From Parabacteroides sp. (GTDB lineage Bacteria > Bacteroidota > Bacteroidia > Bacteroidales > Tannerellaceae), in contig JAHHQS010000117.1 of assembly GCA_020026285.1 (NCBI GenBank), forward strand, positions 1-12,611: a stretch of 12,611 bases of DNA, written 5' to 3'. This document shows, piece after piece, positions 8,214 to 12,611 of the stretch. How positions within the stretch are numbered: the first letter of the stretch is position 1; each line of letters opens with the position of its first letter. The notes beneath the pieces are model-generated. The model saw only the letters and a list, made by a program, of their open reading frames with translations, did not search any database and was not told the origin of the DNA. Both the position numbers and the translations under genes were made by a program.

Positions 8214-8244
8214 CAAATATAATTAACTCACAACAATTCACATA
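8214..8244 (-). promoter_or_regulatory. Candidate Bacteroidales promoter for the LRR/zinc-ribbon gene
   Basis: On the minus strand TATATTTG (8221-8214) fits the Bacteroidales -7 consensus TAnnTTTG, with a TTTA/TTTTA sequence about 20 nt upstream (near 8243-8246) as a poor -33 box. A transcript would start near 8207 and have a leader of about 125 nt before the ATG at 8082. AT-rich DNA produces such boxes by chance, so support is modest. Confidence 0.35.
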
Positions 8245-8398
8245 AAATTGTATCTTTTTATTAAGATTTATTTGTGTCTAAAGTCGTCTCGAATCCATTT
8301 GTACAAAAATTTGAAGAATCAGATTTAACGACTTAACCTCTTAGTAATTTATTAAAACTGATCTATAGGATTTGGTGTTGATGCATTGATGAAGCGGA

Positions 8399-8455
8399 AG
8401 GTTGGATGAGAAGATGAAAAAAGTGGAGTTGAGTGTAATGCTCAGCTCCACTATA
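8399..8455. repeat. Right copy of the direct repeat flanking the LRR cassette
   Basis: This is the partner of 6321-6376. It retains ATGAGAAGATGA (8406-8417), identical to the last four codons of the ArdC-like gene. The short open stretch before it (8382-8414, stop at 8415-8417) reads CIDEAEGWMRR-stop, which resembles the SGGMRR-stop end of that protein. It looks like a relic gene end plus its terminator. Confidence 0.75.
8417..8452 (-). terminator. Rho-independent terminator for the DUF2958-like gene (copy 2 of the hairpin)
   Basis: AGTGGAGTTGAG (8422-8433) pairs with CTCAGCTCCACT (8441-8452) around the same TGTAATG loop as copy 1. On the minus strand the stem runs into six T (complement of the A-run 8417-8422), the usual terminator form, and it lies 20 nt beyond the stop of the gene at 8472-8867. 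The minus-strand RNA carries one C-A mismatch where the plus strand has a wobble. Confidence 0.75.
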
Positions 8456-8471
8456 TCTTACTTCTGACTAC

Positions 8472-8867
8472 TTAACTCATCAGATAGATGAATTTTTCAT
8501 ATTCTGGTGACGTTAGGAATTGATGCAGTTCAACATCATCGATGTCAGAAAGGCACGTGCCTGCCAAGTTTTCGAGAACAGTTACCTGCAACTCAGGTAA
8601 CCCAAATTCCGTTCTGTTTGCCACGAAAGTCTCTATCTCTGACATAGCGAAGAAACCATATTCCGGATCTCCTTCTCCAGCTACTATTCCATATAGTGCG
8701 AAATCATTCCCTACCGGCTGACCTTCGATAATGAACCACCGAATGTTACCAATTCCAAAAGCACACACACATGTTGCTTTTTCCCCTTTCCCTTTCTGTG
8801 AATCCAAAGGAAAATTCTTGAAAAGTTCTTTCATGTCCTGAGTCAATAATGTTGTTTCCATATTCAA
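8472..8867 (-). CDS. DUF2958-like protein
   Basis: A protein of 131 residues. The order of features matches what I know of DUF2958, a small family of unknown function common on Bacteroidales and proteobacterial mobile elements: an N-terminal helix (LTQDMKELFKNFP), a strand with CVCAFGIGNIRWFIIEGQPV, a FALYGIVAGEGDPEYGFFAMSEIE core and a GLPELQVTVLENLAG stretch. In the family the core usually reads as a W-[YF]-x-x-E motif, then D/G-rich G-[YF]-[FV] and SEL, and here the equivalents are RWFIIEG and YGFFAMSEIE. The last 20 residues (DDVELHQFLTSPEYEKFIYL) are an acidic helix. A second Met at residue 3 is an alternative start. No signal peptide or membrane segment. It lies 70 nt downstream of the 208-residue gene on the same strand, probably co-transcribed, and ends in a good terminator. 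Function unknown. Confidence 0.7.
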   Translation of the reverse strand: MNMETTLLTQDMKELFKNFPLDSQKGKGEKATCVCAFGIGNIRWFIIEGQPVGNDFALYGIVAGEGDPEYGFFAMSEIETFVANRTEFGLPELQVTVLENLAGTCLSDIDDVELHQFLTSPEYEKFIYLMS

Positions 8868-8887
8868 TCGATTTAAATTATTATTCC

Positions 8888-8925
8888 AGTATATTAGTAT
8901 TTTAGTATATTAGTATTTTAGTATA
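8888..8925. repeat. AT-rich 16-bp tandem repeat, 2.4 copies
   Basis: AGTATATTAGTATTTT occurs at 8888-8903 and again at 8904-8919, followed by AGTATA (8920-8925). Each unit is itself two similar 8-mers (AGTATATT, AGTATTTT), so the tract has nearly five 8-bp subunits. It lies between the two minus-strand genes, just upstream of the DUF2958-like start at 8867, where copy-number changes by slippage could alter expression. Confidence 0.85.
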
Positions 8926-8937
8926 GATATAAGCCTA

Positions 8938-9564
8938 TCAATCAATATCATAACCAATTAGGGTATCATCATTTATCAAAAGAAAATAATAACCATTTCC
9001 ACAATTACGATATTCTTTGCTGAAGCCAGCCATGACATCGCCATTCTCCCGAGGTTCACACCATAAGGTTCCTTCATATCCACAGAAATCGAAACGACAG
9101 GTTTTGAAAGGCGTATGATTTTTCAAACATTCCTTGAATAATTCTACATCATGCTCACCACAATATTTTCCAAGAGTTGCTAGTCTGATACACTTACCAT
9201 CTATTGATGTACCTGTTGTAATATGATTTTCATAAAGAGTCTTGCTAATGTCAGCACTTAAAATTTCCTTGATCCATGGGTTAGTGAAGGAAGCTTTACA
9301 TGCCAATCTTTGATATTTCAAGATTAATTTTCTTTTCTGGTCTTCAGGATCCTGTTTGTGGGGTACATGAATGCCTTCAATTGTATTCCAGTTATTGAAT
9401 AGATATCCCTTCTTTTTCTTTCCTGGAGTAATAATTCCAATCGCCCCACTCTCTCTATTGATAAACAATCGTCTTCGTTTCCCCTCTATTATTACATATA
9501 GAGATGACGGATTTTTGCTGTCTCTTAAATAAGCTTCAGCTGGATGAACACTTACAGTTTCCAT
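8938..9564 (-). CDS. Unrecognised 208-residue protein
   Basis: I do not recognise this family. The protein has no signal peptide or membrane segment. The N-terminal part (about 1-60) is beta-rich with a basic RRRLFINRESG and a GKKKKGYLFNNW patch. A linker rich in Lys/Gln/Asp follows (about 67-84), then a helical middle (LILKYQRLACKA, NPWIKEILSADISKTLYENH). The C-terminal half has several cysteines (KCIRLATLGKYCGEHD, FKTCRFDFCGYEGTLWCEP, YRNCG) in no regular zinc-binding spacing, and ends in a beta-rich YYFLLINDDTLIGYDID. The ATG at 9564 is the first in the frame, with no strong ribosome site. It is upstream of the DUF2958-like gene on the same strand, so the two probably form one transcript. 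The long intact frame and balanced composition make it very likely coding. Confidence 0.7.
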   Translation of the reverse strand: METVSVHPAEAYLRDSKNPSSLYVIIEGKRRRLFINRESGAIGIITPGKKKKGYLFNNWNTIEGIHVPHKQDPEDQKRKLILKYQRLACKASFTNPWIKEILSADISKTLYENHITTGTSIDGKCIRLATLGKYCGEHDVELFKECLKNHTPFKTCRFDFCGYEGTLWCEPRENGDVMAGFSKEYRNCGNGYYFLLINDDTLIGYDID

Positions 9565-9826
9565 ATCTATGAAATTTGATTTTTATTTCCCTTTATTCAT
9601 AGCTTCTTTACTGAAGCTGAATTTTGGGTTTTACGGATGCAGTATTCGTCATGTTCAAAAGCTTTCTGTAGGTTTTTCAAGAGAAATACACTTTAGCATA
9701 AAGGAAGATTTCTCCTGAAATGTAACTTGAACCGAACAGAACAGCTTAATGACATACCTTTGCTGACGGAAAACCAAATAATAGCTGAAGGAAGTTATGT
9801 CAATTAAACTATAATATCATTTTTAA

Positions 9827-9856
9827 TTTAAAAGTGAACATATTTTTTTATATTTG
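9827..9856 (+). promoter_or_regulatory. Candidate promoter (TTTA ... TATATTTG)
   Basis: TATATTTG at 9849-9856 matches TAnnTTTG, and TTTA at 9827-9830 sits 18 nt before it as a weak -33 box. A transcript starting near 9863 would have a leader of about 330 nt before the LRR gene at 10192. In such AT-rich DNA this could be chance. Confidence 0.25.
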
Positions 9857-9991
9857 TCATCAGTTAACAGATATAAAATAATATTAGATTATCTCTTAAC
9901 CAAGAACTTATTATTCTAACAAACTTGCCACCACTCTCTTTTGTGTTGATTCCTTTCTATCAGCTAAAACTGGTATATAGTAAGTCTAAGT

Positions 9992-9999
9992 TATATTTG
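9992..9999 (+). promoter_or_regulatory. Candidate -7 box upstream of the LRR gene
   Basis: TATATTTG at 9992-9999 fits the Bacteroidales -7 consensus. No good -33 box stands 19-21 nt before it (only CTGG near 9970). If used, the leader to the ATG at 10192 would be about 185 nt. Confidence 0.25.
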
Positions 10000-10191
10000 A
10001 GTCGTTATTAGGAGATTGTTTTTATCAATAGAAAAAACACTAACTTACTTTCTTTGGTAGCAGAAGTGAGTATATATAATTAAAATTCTAGAAGATTTCA
10101 GAATAGGCTTCTATATTTTACTATTGATTATCTAATATCTTTATTATTATATATAGAACCTTTACAAACAACCTTTTCATATATATTTAGA

Positions 10192-11970
10192 ATGAGACCT
10201 TGTTATTATGAACAAAAGATAAATCTGGTGGATTTCCCTAAAAAAGAAATTCCTCATTTTATTTTCTCTCATAAGGGAGAAACTTATAGACTCGTATTTA
10301 AGAGTCTAGATCCGTGGTTTATTGAAATACCAAAAGAATATAAAAATTGGGTTAATATTTCTACGGACGAAGGTAATGCAGGTTCTCATATAATCAAAAT
10401 AACTGCTTCTACCTATGAAGGAGAATACTTCCGAGAAGGATATATTGTAATAAATTGTTGGGATGAAGCAATAAAAATTCCTTTTATCCAATATCCCAAA
10501 TACGTTCCTCACGAAGAAAGCGTTTTTATAAAATATCTTATAAAAGAATTCGACAAGGACAAAGACGGCAGACTTTCCTATAGCGAAGCGTGTACGATTA
10601 CTTCCTTAAATATAGATTGTACTTTTATTTTCAGTTTAAAAGGTATCGAATATTTGCCTAATCTAACAGATCTTTCTTTGTATACACATAGTAATCATAC
10701 TTTTGATTTGGATTTAAGTTATAATCTGCATTTAACTACATTCAAAAGTTCCTATTGTTGGCTCACAAACGGCATAGACCTTAGGTTTAATAGGATGTTA
10801 ACCACACTCATATGTCAAGGATGTGAATTATCACAGCTTGATTTAAGCCACAATACTCATTTAATAGAGTTAGATTGCAGCAACAATCAATTGAATAATC
10901 TAGATTTATCCAAGAATAAGGAATTAGTGAGTATTAATTGTAAAAAGAATCAATTAGAAAATCTTGATTTAACTCAAAATAAGGAATTAGAGACTATAAT
11001 TTGTCAGAGCAACCTTATGACTAATTTACGATTGGGTAAGAGTGCAAACTTGTCAAAACTAATATGTTCATTTAACCAATTAACAGAATTGGATATCTGT
11101 AATAATCCTACTTTATCTGTATTAGACTGTAGCTTTAATTCGCTTTCAAGTCTTGATTTAAGTACTAACAAAGCTTTAAAATCATTGAATTGTGATAATA
11201 ATCAGTTAGTCAGTCTAGATTTAAAAGAAAATACAGATTTGGAAAGGCTTTGCTGTTATGGTAATAAACTGAGCAATCTTGATCTAACTTATAACCTGTT
11301 TTTAAAAGATCTATGTTGCTCACATAATCAGTTATCTAGCCTTGATACAACTAACAATACTAATTTAGAATCTCTTGCATGTATCGGAAACCATATATCA
11401 AGTCTTAACCTAAGACATAATCTTAAACTAAATAATTTGTGTTGCAGTTATAATAAACTAACTAGTCTTGATTTGAGGTACAATCGTCAATTAAGGATAT
11501 TATCTTGTGAGAATAATAAATTGATCAATTTAGATTTAAGTCAAAATGAATGTCTTGAAGATGTAGATTGTCAGATGAATGAGTTGACCATTTTAGATTC
11601 TATAACCTTTAATAAAGTTTTAAAAGAACTTGACTGTAGCAATAATAAATTGATTGAATTGAATATAAGTCAAAATTGTTTCTTGGAAAAACTTAATTGT
11701 TCAAATAATGAACTAACTACCTTAGATTTAAAGAAAAATAAAGTCTTGAAATTGTTATCTTGCAGCTATAATAAATTATCATCTTTAAATCTAAAATGCA
11801 ATTTATTTTTAGAAGAGGTTTTCTGTTCTGGAAATAAAATAGAGTGTTTGGACATAAGTCAGAATCTAGAACTTATAGAATGTCAATGTGATAATTTATA
11901 TTTTCCAACTCTCTATTCTCCTCGTGATATTAATCTTGAGGATATATATTATGAGGATGATACATATTAA
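10192..11970 (+). CDS. BACON-like, EF-hand and 21-residue leucine-rich-repeat protein (internalin-like)
   Basis: A 592-residue protein in three parts. Residues about 22-104 look like a BACON-type beta domain: WVNISTDEGNAGSHIIKITA, then the Arg of FREGYIVI and a closing IKIPFIQYPKY strand. Next is a canonical EF-hand loop, D121-K-D-K-D-G-R-L-S-Y-S-E132, with Ca-type residues at loop positions 1, 3, 5, 9 and 12. A GIEYLPNLTDL cap leads into leucine-rich repeats; seventeen units of 21 residues (one of 22) cover 206-563 with consensus LxCSxNxLxxLDLSxNxxLxx. The last 29 residues are acidic (EDIYYEDDTY). The order EF-hand, cap and Cys-containing LRRs is known from Bacteroidales surface lipoproteins, but no signal peptide follows the ATG at 10192. 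The upstream frame is open back to 10084 and encodes a hydrophobic stretch, without an ATG. The protein is therefore either cytoplasmic or its annotated start is not the ancestral one. Its role is probably binding; ligand unknown. Confidence 0.88.
   Translation: MRPCYYEQKINLVDFPKKEIPHFIFSHKGETYRLVFKSLDPWFIEIPKEYKNWVNISTDEGNAGSHIIKITASTYEGEYFREGYIVINCWDEAIKIPFIQYPKYVPHEESVFIKYLIKEFDKDKDGRLSYSEACTITSLNIDCTFIFSLKGIEYLPNLTDLSLYTHSNHTFDLDLSYNLHLTTFKSSYCWLTNGIDLRFNRMLTTLICQGCELSQLDLSHNTHLIELDCSNNQLNNLDLSKNKELVSINCKKNQLENLDLTQNKELETIICQSNLMTNLRLGKSANLSKLICSFNQLTELDICNNPTLSVLDCSFNSLSSLDLSTNKALKSLNCDNNQLVSLDLKENTDLERLCCYGNKLSNLDLTYNLFLKDLCCSHNQLSSLDTTNNTNLESLACIGNHISSLNLRHNLKLNNLCCSYNKLTSLDLRYNRQLRILSCENNKLINLDLSQNECLEDVDCQMNELTILDSITFNKVLKELDCSNNKLIELNISQNCFLEKLNCSNNELTTLDLKKNKVLKLLSCSYNKLSSLNLKCNLFLEEVFCSGNKIECLDISQNLELIECQCDNLYFPTLYSPRDINLEDIYYEDDTY
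10807..11880 (+). repeat. Seventeen tandem 63-bp leucine-rich-repeat units
   Basis: Codons 206-563 of the LRR gene form units that each start with L/I/V-x-C. All are 63 bp except the unit at codons 458-479, which is 66 bp (one extra residue in LTILDSITFNK). Protein consensus is strong while DNA identity between units is moderate, so the array has diverged and is not a fresh tandem amplification. Confidence 0.9.
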
Positions 11971-12016
11971 AATGACTAAGAATTCCAGAGGCATCAACTA
12001 ATCTACATTCATGGTA

Positions 12017-12044
12017 AGATTTTGCCTATAATAGTGCAAAATCT
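12017..12044. other. Perfect 9-bp inverted repeat of unknown role
   Basis: AGATTTTGC (12017-12025) and GCAAAATCT (12036-12044) are exact inverse complements around a 10-nt AT-rich spacer. A second small palindrome, TAGAA-TCGAAG-TTCTA (12044-12059), follows at once. No T-run follows on either strand, so it is a poor terminator; it may be a secondary hairpin between the convergent genes or a protein-binding site. Confidence 0.6.
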
Positions 12045-12058
12045 AGAATCGAAGTTCT

Positions 12059-12102
12059 AAAAAAGACTCACAAAATCTTTTATTTAAAGTTTTGCGAGTC
12101 TT
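12059..12102 (-). terminator. Strong rho-independent terminator of the OmpA-domain gene
   Basis: On the minus strand AAGACTCGCAAAA (12102-12090) pairs with TTTTGTGAGTCTT (12075-12063), 13 pairs including one G-U, with CTTT/AAAG extending the stem inward. A run of six T (complement of 12059-12064) follows. On the plus strand the same position is an A-C mismatch and no T-run follows, so it works mainly leftward. It lies about 20 nt past the stop of the OmpA gene. Confidence 0.88.
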
Positions 12103-12122
12103 GAAAATAATTACAGAATGAA

Positions 12123-12611
12123 CTACTTGTTAGGCTTTAGCTGGAGTATTACTTTCGTATATCTATTGGTTTCTGCAGGATTATGTTCAGACACCCCACC
12201 TTTTTTAGTTTTTCTTATATAAGAGTCCTTAACTCCTCGAGATTCCAATAATTGGGATATAAATTCAGCTCTGGACGCGCTAAGTTTATTGTTAATTTCT
12301 GATGTACCAGTAGCACTATCAGCTGCACCTATAACAGTCAAATATAAATTATGCTTTATTGCAACCCTTGCCAGTTCGTCAATATTAAGTTTTTGCGACG
12401 GATCTGTAAGTTTGCAAGTCCCAATATTGAAGAAAAAATAAATTGGTGCACCAACCATTTCATCATTAATTCCAGTCATGGAAATGGTATCATTAACGGC
12501 ATTCTTGAATCCATTGCATCGGACACTGTCTGGTGTATTTGTTTCTGTTGCTGTTGACAATCCTTTTGAAATGTCATCAGAATCCTGTCCATTCCATTGT
12601 CTATTCCTTAA
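12123..12611 (-). CDS. OmpA C-terminal-domain protein (N-terminal part outside the window)
   Basis: The frame is open from the right edge to the TAA near 12123, giving 162 visible residues. The TTG at 12560 is only an internal codon, because the upstream reading NRQWNGQDSDDISKG continues without a stop; the true start is outside the window. The visible part is a linker followed by an OmpA-like peptidoglycan-binding domain: an IYFFFNIGTCKL strand, LARVAIKHNLYLTVIGAADSATG with the Asp of the family's GxxD, then NNKLSASRAEFISQLLESRGV with the Arg of NxxLSxxRA, and a final NRYTKVIL strand. In OmpA these Asp and Arg positions contact the peptide of peptidoglycan. This part contains no signal peptide or beta-barrel, which would have to lie upstream. 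It converges on the LRR gene and ends in a strong terminator. The domain call is solid; whether the whole protein is chromosomal or element-borne cannot be seen. Confidence 0.82.
   Translation of the reverse strand, partial: LRNRQWNGQDSDDISKGLSTATETNTPDSVRCNGFKNAVNDTISMTGINDEMVGAPIYFFFNIGTCKLTDPSQKLNIDELARVAIKHNLYLTVIGAADSATGTSEINNKLSASRAEFISQLLESRGVKDSYIRKTKKGGVSEHNPAETNRYTKVILQLKPNK

Larger units (their letters stand above)
9565..10191. other. 627-bp intergenic region without a convincing gene
   Basis: This divergent region separates the minus-strand pair from the plus-strand LRR gene. It is AT-rich, with stops in all frames. Visible items are a 6-bp hairpin AGCTTC-TTTACT-GAAGCT (9601-9618), a 7-bp inverted repeat GAGAAAT/ATTTCTC (about 9681-9715), two TATATTTG boxes on the plus strand, a short minus-strand open stretch at 9597-9692, and an in-frame hydrophobic stretch directly upstream of the LRR start (10084-10191). 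It must contain the promoters of both flanking transcripts. Confidence 0.7.

Noticed and set aside
8083..8241. Extended N-terminus of the LRR/zinc-ribbon protein from the ATG at 8241, with a hydrophobic ELIIFVIIHSFLI stretch
   Set aside because: The segment overlaps the best candidate promoter box and is not followed by a signal cleavage or lipobox pattern. The BspA-type opening begins well after the ATG at 8082. It is kept only as a caveat.
8888..8925. Direct repeats considered as a CRISPR fragment or iteron origin
   Set aside because: Units are contiguous without spacers, very AT-rich and only 2.4 copies; no replication gene is adjacent.
9601..9618. Hairpin AGCTTC-TTTACT-GAAGCT as a terminator
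   Set aside because: The stem is only 6 bp, no gene ends beside it on the plus strand, and it lies upstream of the minus-strand gene start.
10807..11880. Regular 63-bp periodicity that could suggest a CRISPR-like or satellite array
   Set aside because: The period is in the protein (21-residue LRR consensus), DNA units differ throughout, and there is no repeat-spacer alternation.
12123..12560. Treating the OmpA-domain protein as a complete 145-residue gene
   Set aside because: The codon at 12560 is TTG and the frame stays open to the window edge, so the gene is truncated by the window.

Overview
The window reads as part of a mobile or extrachromosomal element of a Bacteroidales-type bacterium (Bacteroides, Phocaeicola, Prevotella or a relative). 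The evidence is AT-rich DNA, genes without strong Shine-Dalgarno sites, TAnnTTTG-like promoter boxes, and protein families typical of Bacteroidales conjugative elements and cargo: ArdC-like antirestriction proteins, DUF2958, a BACON-like domain, BspA-type and internalin-like leucine-rich repeats, and an OmpA-like domain. No relaxase, integrase, transposase, tRNA, rRNA or CRISPR array is visible, so the type of element cannot be decided from this window.

Region 1 (1-6339, + strand) is a compact five-gene block, probably one operon. It holds the 3' end of an unrecognised gene; an ArdC-fold protein whose HExxH zinc site has been replaced; a cell-wall hydrolase joining a glucosaminidase and an M23 endopeptidase; a small protein that looks like two OB folds in tandem (single-stranded-DNA-binding type); and an ArdC-like protein with an intact HExxH. 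Together they suggest a DNA-transfer or establishment module: open the peptidoglycan, coat incoming single-stranded DNA and protect it from the host. That combined role is inference.

Region 2 (6321-8455) is a cassette with one minus-strand gene. It encodes a BspA-type leucine-rich-repeat protein with a C-terminal four-cysteine zinc ribbon and no secretion signal. It is bracketed by two copies of a 56-57 bp direct repeat. Each copy contains a 12-bp hairpin, and a T-A pair in one copy is an A-T pair in the other, so the pairing is kept. The left copy includes the last codons of the ArdC-like gene; the right copy carries a similar gene end (GWMRR-stop) with no gene in front of it.

Region 3 (8472-9564, - strand) holds a DUF2958-like protein and an unrecognised 208-residue protein, separated by a short AT-rich tandem repeat. 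Then comes about 630 bp without a convincing gene.

Region 4 (10192-11970, + strand) encodes a second and different leucine-rich-repeat protein: a BACON-like domain, one canonical EF-hand loop and seventeen repeats of 21 residues with a cysteine column. No signal peptide follows the ATG, but a hydrophobic in-frame stretch lies just upstream.

Region 5 (12017-12611, - strand) is a cluster of hairpins including a strong terminator, followed by the C-terminal part of an OmpA-domain protein that runs off the right edge.
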